Part shown: positions 9,033 to 16,041 of the stretch, in pieces | Position numbering within the stretch: the first letter of the stretch is position 1 | How the letters are laid out: each line of letters begins with the position of its first letter | Source: Verrucomicrobiota bacterium | GTDB lineage: Bacteria; Verrucomicrobiota; Verrucomicrobiia; Limisphaerales; SIBE01 | Length of the DNA: 34,428 nt | Direction: 5' to 3' | Assembly: GCA_016209525.1 (NCBI GenBank) | Contig: JACQWK010000626.1 | Coordinates: forward strand, 1-34,428 | Program-made: the position numbers and the translations under genes | The notes under the pieces: generated by a model | The model's database searches: none | What the model was told of the DNA's origin: nothing | Seen by the model: the letters and a program-made list of their open reading frames with translations, nothing else

Positions 9033-9851
9033 ATGAAGAGTCACCTTGAGCAAGCTTTCACCGTTGTTGAACTCCTGGTGCTGCTGGCCGTGGTCAGTCT
9101 GTTATGGGTGTTGCATTGGCCGGTGCGCGGCAGTTCCAGAGGCCCGACCCAAACGGCCGTTTGTTTATACAACCACCGGCAGTTGTCGCTGGCTTGGTTG
9201 ATGTACGCGGCGGAGAACCGCGACATGCTGGCAGGCAACCTAGATGGGGGCGATTCCCAGAATACGGCCAGGTCCAACCGAACCTGGTGCGTGGGCTGGA
9301 TGGATCTCACGGGGAGTCCTCACAACACGAACATCGCGCTTTTGCTCAACTCACAACTTGGCCGCTACGCGCGGACCGCGAAGGTTTTCAAATGTCCGGC
9401 CGATAAGAGCCGGAGCCATGGGATTACAGGAGCCCCGCGCGTGAGGAGCGTGGCGATGAATGCGTATGTGGGGGAACGCACAGGACCGTTCTCGGCCGGT
9501 TATCGGCAATTCCGCAAGTTGTCCGAGTTCAGCGATCCAGCGCCGGCGAAGGCGTTCGTGTTCATCGACGAACGCGAAGACAGCATCAACGACGGCTGGT
9601 TCCCGATGGATATGGGGAGCTATGACCCACGCCTGCCCTCGTCTGATCGCATCATCGATTACCCGGCGGACTGGCACAATCGCGGGGCTAATCTCTCGTT
9701 CGCGGATGGCCACGTCGAGACTTGGCGGTGGAAGGATCAACGCACCATGCCGGCTCACCGTCCCGGAAACCTTTTGTCTCTCGGTATCTCCTCGCCCAAT
9801 AACCCCGATGTGACGCGGTTGCAGGAAGCGTGCAGCAGAAAAGTCCGCTAA
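9033..9851 (+). CDS. Prepilin-type / pseudopilin-like protein with H-X9-DG motif
   Basis: A 272-residue protein. A short basic leader is followed by QA|FTVVELLVLLAVVSLLW, a type IV prepilin/pseudopilin cleavage motif with Glu at +5 and a hydrophobic helix. The residue at -1 is Ala where Gly is usual. The C-terminus carries HNRGANLSFADGH, an exact H-x9-DG motif of the prepilin-associated domain abundant in Verrucomicrobia and Planctomycetes. The domain between has the usual 'CxYNHRQLSLAWLMYAxENRD' start. The start was placed at 9033 because the prepilin leader begins there; an in-frame TTG at 8904 would add 43 unrelated residues. It is probably inserted in the inner membrane and processed by a prepilin peptidase; its partners are not in the window. 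The stop overlaps the Fur gene's stop by 3 bp, tail to tail. Confidence 0.85.
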   Translation: MKSHLEQAFTVVELLVLLAVVSLLWVLHWPVRGSSRGPTQTAVCLYNHRQLSLAWLMYAAENRDMLAGNLDGGDSQNTARSNRTWCVGWMDLTGSPHNTNIALLLNSQLGRYARTAKVFKCPADKSRSHGITGAPRVRSVAMNAYVGERTGPFSAGYRQFRKLSEFSDPAPAKAFVFIDEREDSINDGWFPMDMGSYDPRLPSSDRIIDYPADWHNRGANLSFADGHVETWRWKDQRTMPAHRPGNLLSLGISSPNNPDVTRLQEACSRKVR

Positions 9852-10321
9852 CAGGACTTATTCTTGCACGCGCCCAGCTTCTTCAATTCCTCACAGCTTG
9901 CGGTAATCTGAAGCCGCTGGGTTTTGATCAAGAACCCCAATTTGTGGCTGATTTCGTCTTCGAGCCTGGCGATTTTCTCGCTCTCGAACTCGACGATTTT
10001 GTCGCAGTCCTGGCAGATGATGTGGTTGTGATTGGGGTGCTCCGCGTAGTTGGGATCGTAAAATTTGTAATCTTTGCCGAAGTCCATTTCTCGCACCAGG
10101 CCGCTTTCTGTCAGCAGTGGCAACGTTCGGTAAACCGTGGCGCGGGAGACGGAACGATCGCGCTGCCTCGACCATTCCAAGAGTTGCTCGGCGGTGAAAT
10201 GTTTGTCGGTGCCGAAGACGGCTTCAATGATCGCCTGGCGCTGCGCTGTGAGCCGCAGGTTCTTCCTCGTGAGAAAATCCATGAACCTCTGCTTCGCATT
10301 CGATTTCGTGCTCACCGGCAT
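9848..10321 (-). CDS. Fur-family metal-dependent transcriptional regulator
   Basis: A 157-residue protein with typical Fur architecture. The N-terminal winged helix spans about residues 15-85, with recognition region SRATVYRTLPLLTESGLV. It is followed by a dimerisation/metal domain with HPNHNH (95-100) and CQDC (C103, C106), plus further cysteines C143, C152 and C157 that could complete a structural zinc site. The family senses Fe, Zn, Mn or peroxide; the sequence alone does not say which. The ATG at 10321 sits 6 nt from a good -10 hexamer, so the mRNA may be leaderless. An internal ATG at residue 14 has GAGG close upstream and is an alternative start. The 3' end overlaps the prepilin-like gene convergently. 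Confidence 0.92.
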   Translation of the reverse strand: MPVSTKSNAKQRFMDFLTRKNLRLTAQRQAIIEAVFGTDKHFTAEQLLEWSRQRDRSVSRATVYRTLPLLTESGLVREMDFGKDYKFYDPNYAEHPNHNHIICQDCDKIVEFESEKIARLEDEISHKLGFLIKTQRLQITASCEELKKLGACKNKSC

Positions 10322-10327
10322 GAAAGC

Positions 10328-10355
10328 AGTATATTTGACGCCTGAGACAAGTCAA
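10328..10355 (-). promoter_or_regulatory. Sigma70-type promoter for the Fur-family gene
   Basis: Minus-strand TTGACT (10355-10350), a 16-nt spacer and TATACT (10333-10328). The expected start of transcription coincides with the A of the ATG at 10321, which predicts a leaderless transcript. No clear Fur box (GATAATGAT-type) is seen. Confidence 0.6.
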
Positions 10356-10424
10356 CGCAACCCGTGCCTCCGCGCCCGTTCTGGGCGCATCTTGACACTT
10401 CCACTGAATCGCCAACGGCGTAAC

Positions 10425-10565
10425 TCCCTCTCTTCCACGAAGTGGAGGAGAGGGCCGGGGAGAGGAGGAGCCTTTCATCCAAGCACGTCTGGCCACGGTC
10501 ACCACACGAGATTGCCCTCTCCCCGACCCTCTCCCACTTCTGCGTCGTAGGAGAGGGAGAAAGCG
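10425..10565. repeat. Degenerate CTCTCCC/GGGAGAGG palindromic repeat
   Basis: CTCTTCCACGAAGTGGAGGAG forms a hairpin. It is followed by GGGGAGAGG and, about 80 nt later, by the complementary CCTCTCCCC and GGAGAGGGAGA. It is related to the CCCCTCACCC family but lacks the CCCCTCACCC ends. It lies between the Fur and FmdB-like genes (10356-10639), where no gene is seen. Confidence 0.55.
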
Positions 10566-10639
10566 ACGGTGGCCGTGTCAAGATCCGCCCGCCCGTTCCT
10601 CTCTATGAAGCGTCACGTCGGCCCTTACGGTTCGTGGTG

Positions 10640-10846
10640 CTAGCGTTTGGATCGCTTCACATTCAGGGAAAGGATGCTGGCACCGTGGGTCACAATCCCG
10701 CTCCCGCCGACAATCACCCGCCGCACAGGTAATCCGGTCTCCGGATCAACCTTCAGCGGCGGATCGCTCATTTTTTGTTCCACTTCGAAGCGCCGAGGCG
10801 TCTGTCGAGGGTCCCGTGGAATCGTTTCATAGACATAGGTGGCCAT
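10640..10846 (-). CDS. FmdB-like small protein lacking zinc-ribbon cysteines
   Basis: A 68-residue protein beginning MATYVYETIP, with RRFEVEQKMSDPPLK and GLPVRRVIVGGSGI. The order and spacing match FmdB-family putative regulatory proteins (MPTYEY..C..C...FE, then SDPPL..C..C...VRR.ISGG). All four zinc-ribbon cysteines are absent: the first pair is replaced by a Pro/Arg-rich loop and the second by DPETG. The role of FmdB proteins is poorly known; without the ribbon, zinc binding is unlikely. The start at 10846 fits the family N-terminus; an in-frame ATG at 10894 would add 16 residues. It stands between repeats, and the downstream partner is unclear. Confidence 0.7.
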   Translation of the reverse strand: MATYVYETIPRDPRQTPRRFEVEQKMSDPPLKVDPETGLPVRRVIVGGSGIVTHGASILSLNVKRSKR

Positions 10847-11070
10847 AGTTCTAATCTTGAATTCCAATAACTCACTCTCATCTTGAGTGTCCATTCAGCT
10901 TCTTGCTCATAGTTCGGAAAATGGCAACTCGTTTGTGCGGGACGTTTCGTCGCGCTGCCTTCAGGCTGCTTCCGACTCGACTCTGGCATCAAACGTTGAA
11001 GTGGCCTGAAGGCCGCGCTCTGGAAGGGGCACGGGTAGCCTCCGAGCGGTCCTCGCGCGCATTGGGACGA

Positions 11071-11165
11071 TGAACCAGTTGAACGGGTGGGGCGAGACTC
11101 CCGTCGAGCCCTGGAATCCTTGCTGGCAAAGAAGCCAGGGCTCGACAGGAGTCTCACCCCACCAG
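11071..11165. repeat. Palindromic element A of the 11-kb array
   Basis: The arms 11085-11114 and 11135-11163 are near-perfect inverted repeats, built on GGGGCGAGACTCC / GGAGTCTCACCCC and GTCGAGCCCTGG / CCAGGGCTCGAC. The element starts with TGAACC and is followed by GGTTCATGG, the termini shared by its two neighbours. Confidence 0.8.
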
Positions 11166-11211
11166 GAGGTTCATGGAAAGCCCCCACGCCAAATTTGGCG
11201 CGCATTGGGAC

Positions 11212-11320
11212 CTTGAACCGAGGATTGGCCCGGAGCGCGGGCGGCTCGCCCGCACTTTCGGACCAGGGCGAGAAACTCGCGGGCGAGCCGCCCGCGCTCC
11301 AATCAGGCGGTTCATGGAGA
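11212..11320. repeat. Palindromic element B of the 11-kb array
   Basis: A perfect 22-bp inverted repeat (11232-11253 and 11279-11300; core GCGGGCGGCTCGCCCGC) is enclosed by TTGAACCG on the left and CGGTTCATGG on the right. A second copy of the core lies at 33533-33601. Confidence 0.85.
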
Positions 11321-11351
11321 GCCTCCAAGCGGTTCGCGCACGCATTGGGAC

Positions 11352-11451
11352 CTTGAACCGTAGCCGCCGACGTGAGGAGGCGGATATTGGTTTTAACCAC
11401 GTCTTCCGCCTCGTTACCTCGGCGGCTACGAACCGTCGGTTCATGGAGAGT
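11352..11451. repeat. Palindromic element C of the 11-kb array
   Basis: TTGAACCGTAGCCGCCGACG on the left pairs with CCTCGGCGGCTACGAACCG on the right, and the element is followed by GGTTCATGGAGAG. Related copies lie at 25194-25275 (complete) and 8505-8535 (left half only). Confidence 0.85.
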
Positions 11452-11547
11452 TGAATTGTGCCGGGCGATTCACCACAATAACGCGCGAACTGTGTGGCGA
11501 GATCGGACAACGCAGAACGGGACCCCGCGATTGGCAGGAGCCGCCTG

Positions 11548-13203
11548 ATGAGCAACGAGCCCCTTTTGGAGACCACCGCGTTTGAATTGGCGGATTATCT
11601 CCTCAAAAATGGAAAAGGCGACAAAGCGTTTGAGCTCCTCAAGGATCTCATCCTCCGGAATCCCCGCGAGATTTCACCTCGATCCGCCACAGCGCTGGCT
11701 CGAATGCTCTACGACGGCAAGAACTGGCAGGATGCCGGCACGCTTTGGCGGTCCCTCGCCCACTCGGATGCCGCCACCGCCGAGGCCTGGATCAAACTGG
11801 CTCATTGCTTGATCGAACTCAATCAATCCGCCGAAGCCGAGAGTTGCGCGGCCAAAGCAAGGGCAATTCTGGAAAATCGGCCGGCCCAGCAAGCAACGGC
11901 CAGCGCCGACCAATGGCTGGCCGGGTTATATGAACAGATTTGTCTTCACTTTCTTGGCCACGACTTGCCCAAGCTCAACGATATCTTGAGGATATTCGCG
12001 CTCCCCGGCACCTATCTGAAGAGTGTTGGCACTGTGAAAGGGCCTGGCGGGTTGAGCGCAGACCTGACCGACGAAGGAATCCGGCGGAGATTGGACAATG
12101 CGTTGCGGCAATGGGAAGCCGCCGGGCGCACCGTCCCGTATCTATTGCAGTGCCGGGGACAGCCCAGTGTCACGCGGCTGCCTCAAGCGCCGCCTGCCAA
12201 GAAAATCCTGCTGGTTCTCCGCAAGTTGTTTCTTGGGCGCGCCGATTCCCGCGAGCACGAACTGGGCGTTTTCTTTCAGGCCTCGGCTCGAGCGGTCGGC
12301 CTGGAGACGCTCTTCTTCCCGGCGGATCCGTTTTTGAATCCGACTTCCGTCACGCCTGAAACTCAGTATTCCGAACTGGACCGGCTCGCGCGGCTTATCC
12401 TCTCGGCGAAGCCTGATCTGGTGATTTTCGACGATCTGTGCAACCGGAAGACTGAGGGCGACTACATCGCTCCGGAGGTGTACAAAAGCGTTTTGACGAC
12501 GCTCAAAGCCAAGCAACCCTTCACGCTGGTTGGTTTCTATCCGGATTCTTGGACGCCGGCGACGATCCGCACGATTGAGTATGTCCGGCCGTTCATTGAC
12601 GTGGTTTGGCACCTGAGCCATTTTCAGTCTCAAGCGGAAAGCCATCCCACTGGCGCTCGAATGTTTTGGGCGCCGGTTCCTTACCCGGAAAATCTTTTCC
12701 AGCCGGGTGCCGGAGGCAAGGACATGGGCGCCGCATTTGTGGGCAGCCTATTCGACTATAACTGTCCGAGAGGCATTTGGCTTTCTTTGATCCGCCTTCA
12801 GAATATCCCCTGCCAGCTCGTGCTGTCCACGCATACGACCAGCGGCTCCAAAGCCGGCGTGACTCCCGCCGAATATGCCGCCTTCATGAGCCGGCTGCGG
12901 ATGAGTGTCAATTTCTCGGCGCGCACGACGGACCGGAAGATCATGACCGGACGAGCCTGGGAGTCGATCATTTCCAAAAGCCTGCTCCTGGAAGAAGACA
13001 ACGAAGAGATCAAACGGTTTTTCGTTCCTTTCGTGCATTATGTGCCGTTCCGGAACATCCATGAGCTGCAAACCTACATCCGCTTTTTTGACCGAAACGA
13101 AACCCCGCGACGCGCGATCGCGGAGCGGGCGTTTGACTGGTTTCGCGAAGTTTTTTCCAAAGAACGGATTTGGAGCGAGCTAATCTTGGGAACCGCGTCC
13201 TGA
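11548..13203 (+). CDS. TPR plus CgeB-like glycosyltransferase
   Basis: A 551-residue, probably cytoplasmic protein. Residues about 10-125 are alpha-helical with TPR character (GDKAFELLKDLILRNP, AWIKLAHCLIELNQSAEAES). The C-terminal region from about residue 390 (AAFVGSLFDYNCPRG, then an SVNFSARTTDRKIMTGRAWE stretch and LLEEDNEEIKRFFVPFVHYV) matches the CgeB/glycosyl-transferases-group-1 type seen in spore-maturation and surface-glycan enzymes. The middle part (LVIFDDLCNRKTEGDYI, TLVGFYPDSW) resembles the Rossmann-like acceptor domain of the same group. The start at 11548 is supported by AGGAG 7 nt upstream, one of the few good ribosome sites here. It is the first gene of a glycan-modification island. 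Donor and acceptor are unknown. Confidence 0.78.
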   Translation: MSNEPLLETTAFELADYLLKNGKGDKAFELLKDLILRNPREISPRSATALARMLYDGKNWQDAGTLWRSLAHSDAATAEAWIKLAHCLIELNQSAEAESCAAKARAILENRPAQQATASADQWLAGLYEQICLHFLGHDLPKLNDILRIFALPGTYLKSVGTVKGPGGLSADLTDEGIRRRLDNALRQWEAAGRTVPYLLQCRGQPSVTRLPQAPPAKKILLVLRKLFLGRADSREHELGVFFQASARAVGLETLFFPADPFLNPTSVTPETQYSELDRLARLILSAKPDLVIFDDLCNRKTEGDYIAPEVYKSVLTTLKAKQPFTLVGFYPDSWTPATIRTIEYVRPFIDVVWHLSHFQSQAESHPTGARMFWAPVPYPENLFQPGAGGKDMGAAFVGSLFDYNCPRGIWLSLIRLQNIPCQLVLSTHTTSGSKAGVTPAEYAAFMSRLRMSVNFSARTTDRKIMTGRAWESIISKSLLLEEDNEEIKRFFVPFVHYVPFRNIHELQTYIRFFDRNETPRRAIAERAFDWFREVFSKERIWSELILGTAS

Positions 13204-13229
13204 GCCCACGCTTATTGGACAGTTCATAA

Positions 13230-13380
13230 ATATGTGGCCATAAAGAATGCCCCTCACCCCATCCCTCTCCCCATCAGCTGGGGGAAGGGTGTCCGGCGTG
13301 TCCGCCGTAGGCTTGGCGAAGGCGGAAGGACGGGTGAGGGGTGTCTATCAACTTCTGAACTCATTACTATATTGCTTCGA
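13230..13380. repeat. CCCCTCACCC inverted-repeat element with TTCAGAAGTT end
   Basis: The core runs CCCCTCACCCC to GACGGGTGAGGGG, with CTCTCCCCATCAGCTGGGGG inside and an extra GTCCGGCGTGTCCGCC insert. The right flank TCTATCAACTTCTGAACT is identical to that at 20475-20493. It fills the 182-bp gap between two glycosylation genes. Confidence 0.8.
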
Positions 13381-13385
13381 AGTCT

Positions 13386-15986
13386 ATGAGCAGTGACATG
13401 AGTTCGCCAACGGTTCCAAGCGGCGCGTTGCAGGAGGCGCTCTCCTTGCACAAGCAAGGCAAGCTGGACGAAGCCTCGAAGCTCTATCGGCAAATTCTGG
13501 CGGCTGATCCTCGCCAGGCAAGCGCCCTTCACTTGATGGGCCTCCTGGCCGTTCAGCAGGAGAGGGCGGAGGAAGCCGTCGGATGGCTGCAGAAATCACT
13601 CGCGGTCAATCCGAACTCTGCGGTGTGCTGGAGCGATCTCGGTTTGGTCCTTGGCGGGTTGGGAGAATTCGATCAGTCCGAACCAGCTTTTCAGCGCGCG
13701 GTGGAATTGCAGGCGCAATTTCCCGAGGCGCTCTGGAATTGGGGCAACCTTTGTCGTGATTTTTGTTACTATGATCGGGCGATCTCCTGCTACCACCAAG
13801 CGCTCGCCCAAAGGCCGCAATTCACCGAGGCGAGCGCAGGCATTCGCGAGATTCAGGCGATCCAAGCCGAGCTTCCGGCGTTCGTGGCGGCTCTCGACAG
13901 GGCGCGACGGTCTCCACGCGAAGACGGGCCAGGCGGCCTGCGCACGTTTGAATTTGTCCGGCGTGAGTTGTTTCCAAAGGTCCTGAATCAACTCGAATTG
14001 AAAGGGGTCGGTGTCGAGGTAGGCGTTCAAGAAGGGAGATTTTCCGAACGCATCCTGCGGCACTGGGAAGGCCAGAGGCTGTACTCAGTGGATCCTTGGC
14101 GCGAGTTTGCCTCTTCGGAGTACGTGGATATCGCGAATGCTTCGCAGGCCGAACAGGATCGATTCTACCAACGGACGATCAAACGACTGATGCCATTTCA
14201 GCGCCGATCCACGATTTGGAGGTTGACCTCCCAAGAGGCGGCCGGGCTTCTTCCGGACGAAAGCTTGGACTTCTGCTACATCGATGCCGACCACAGTTAC
14301 GAAGGGGTTCAGCGGGACCTGCGGCTCTGGTTCCCTAAGGTCAAGCCCGGAGGTGTTCTCGCCGGGCACGATTATGTGCAGGATGGCGAGTATCGGTTCG
14401 GCACCTTCGGCGTCCAGCGTGCGGTCCGGGAGTTCGTCCAGGCTTCGAATCTGCAATTGTTCATCACTTGCGAGGGGCAGCACGTCGTCAACAGCCGAGG
14501 AGAGTGTGGGTTCCCCTCCTGGTTCGTCGTCAAACGTCTTTCCCACGAATGTCCAAACCAGTCGGACGCGCTTTTGCAACTCGCGATAGATTGCGAGGGG
14601 AGAGGCCAACTTTCCGAAGCTGAAGCGCTTCTCAGAAAGGCGCTGGCCGGTGAGCCCAATTCAAGCCTGGCCCACCTGAAGCTGGCGGCGGTCCTGGAAA
14701 GGTTAGGCCGCCTCGAGGAAGCGCAGCGGCACGCCGAAACCGCCGTTCGTCTGGAACCGGAAAATCCTGAAGCCTGTCTTTGCCTCGGAACGATCCTAGT
14801 CCGGCGGAATCTCTTGTCGGATGCCGTGCCGTTTTACAACCAGGCGGTGCAGTTGGACCCGGTGTCGTGCGCTTGCGCCATCCCTGCCCTCCGTGAATGT
14901 CTCAACGAAGGCATTCGGGGCTGGGAGAAGCGCTTGCAGTCGGATCCGGCGGATTTCGAGGCGCTCCTGTCGCTGGCCAAAGTTCGCTATTCGGAAAGAA
15001 AGCCGGAGGAAGCCGTTGATCTCTTGCAGAAGGCTCTCCTTCGCAAGCCTGGCGAGCCGAATGCCGAGTATGCCTTGGGTTTCACGGAGCTCCTGCTTGG
15101 AAAGTTCGAGACGGGCTGGATGCATTACGAGGCTCGGTGGCGGACTGGACAGAAACAATTCCCGTCCCGGCCATTCACGCAGCCGAGGTGGACGGGAGAA
15201 CCGCTGGCGGGCAAAACGATCCTGGTGTTTGCCGAGCAAGGCATCGGCGACACGCTTCAGTTCGTGCGGTACGTCCCTCCGGTCACGGAGCGTGTTGGCC
15301 GCGTCATTTTTGAGTGCCAGCCGGCACTTAAAGACCTTCTGGCTACAGCCCGAGGGATCGACAGGCTTGTGGCTCACGGCGAGGCACTGCCGCCGTTCGA
15401 CGTCCAGATTCCTCTGCTCAGCCTGCCTTTGCTGTTTCGGACATCGGCAAACTCAATCCCGGCGGCGGTGCCGTATCTCAAAGCGCCAGAGAACGCGACG
15501 GTTGAACTTCCATCGACACCGGAAGGATGGATGAAAGTCGGCGTCGTTTGGGCAGGCAACCCCGGCCTGCAAAACGATCTGGCTCGATCAGTCCCGTTGC
15601 CGAAGCTTTCGTCGCTCTGGTCGGTGCCGAAGGTCGCATTTTTCAGTCTGCAAGTGGGCCCGGCGGGCCGGCAACTGGCGCTGTTTCGCGATCAACAGAA
15701 GCTGATCGACCTGAAACCGCAGCTCTCGGATTTCGCGCGGACCGCAGCCGCGATCGAAGCGTTGGATTTGGTGATCAGTGTCGATACGGCGGTCGCACAT
15801 TTGGCCGGAGCCTTGGGCAAGCCCGTGTGGCTGCTGCTGCCCTTCGCCCCCGAATGGCGCTGGCTGCTGGATCGCGAAGCCAGCCCTTGGTATCCGACCA
15901 TGCGGCTGTTTCGACAGCCCAGGCCAGACGATTGGGATGGCGTGGTCGAGCGAGTGCGTGCGAACCTCTTGTCACAGGGCCGTTAA
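13386..15986 (+). CDS. TPR - SAM methyltransferase - TPR - GT9-like glycosyltransferase fusion
   Basis: An 866-residue multidomain protein. Residues about 10-150 are TPRs (LHKQGKLDEASKLYRQILAA). Residues about 185-385 form a class I SAM methyltransferase: motif I-like GVEVGVQEGRFSE at about 208-220 and DFCYIDADHSYEGV at about 294-307. Residues about 395-560 are a second TPR block (AEALLRKALAGEPNSSLAHL). From about 575, PRWTGEPLAGKTILVFAEQG (with GIGDTLQF following) and VISVDTAVAHLAGALGKPVW (about 795) mark the TPR-linked glycosyltransferase related to ADP-heptose:LPS heptosyltransferases (GT9-like). The combination suggests a soluble enzyme that methylates and transfers sugars to a glycan or glycoprotein. 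The ATG at 13386 has no strong SD; 13398 is an alternative. It follows the previous GT across a repeat gap, so co-transcription is uncertain. Confidence 0.82.
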   Translation: MSSDMSSPTVPSGALQEALSLHKQGKLDEASKLYRQILAADPRQASALHLMGLLAVQQERAEEAVGWLQKSLAVNPNSAVCWSDLGLVLGGLGEFDQSEPAFQRAVELQAQFPEALWNWGNLCRDFCYYDRAISCYHQALAQRPQFTEASAGIREIQAIQAELPAFVAALDRARRSPREDGPGGLRTFEFVRRELFPKVLNQLELKGVGVEVGVQEGRFSERILRHWEGQRLYSVDPWREFASSEYVDIANASQAEQDRFYQRTIKRLMPFQRRSTIWRLTSQEAAGLLPDESLDFCYIDADHSYEGVQRDLRLWFPKVKPGGVLAGHDYVQDGEYRFGTFGVQRAVREFVQASNLQLFITCEGQHVVNSRGECGFPSWFVVKRLSHECPNQSDALLQLAIDCEGRGQLSEAEALLRKALAGEPNSSLAHLKLAAVLERLGRLEEAQRHAETAVRLEPENPEACLCLGTILVRRNLLSDAVPFYNQAVQLDPVSCACAIPALRECLNEGIRGWEKRLQSDPADFEALLSLAKVRYSERKPEEAVDLLQKALLRKPGEPNAEYALGFTELLLGKFETGWMHYEARWRTGQKQFPSRPFTQPRWTGEPLAGKTILVFAEQGIGDTLQFVRYVPPVTERVGRVIFECQPALKDLLATARGIDRLVAHGEALPPFDVQIPLLSLPLLFRTSANSIPAAVPYLKAPENATVELPSTPEGWMKVGVVWAGNPGLQNDLARSVPLPKLSSLWSVPKVAFFSLQVGPAGRQLALFRDQQKLIDLKPQLSDFARTAAAIEALDLVISVDTAVAHLAGALGKPVWLLLPFAPEWRWLLDREASPWYPTMRLFRQPRPDDWDGVVERVRANLLSQGR

Positions 15987-16041
15987 CGAGTTCCTACAAG
16001 GTGCTCGGACATATGCGGTTTCTCACATTGTGGGCCGGTCG

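Noticed and set aside
11063-11455. Possible CRISPR array, because of repeated about 50-bp units separated by different sequences
   Set aside because: The intervening units are themselves palindromic, of unequal size (about 80-110 bp), and recur elsewhere; no cas genes are present.
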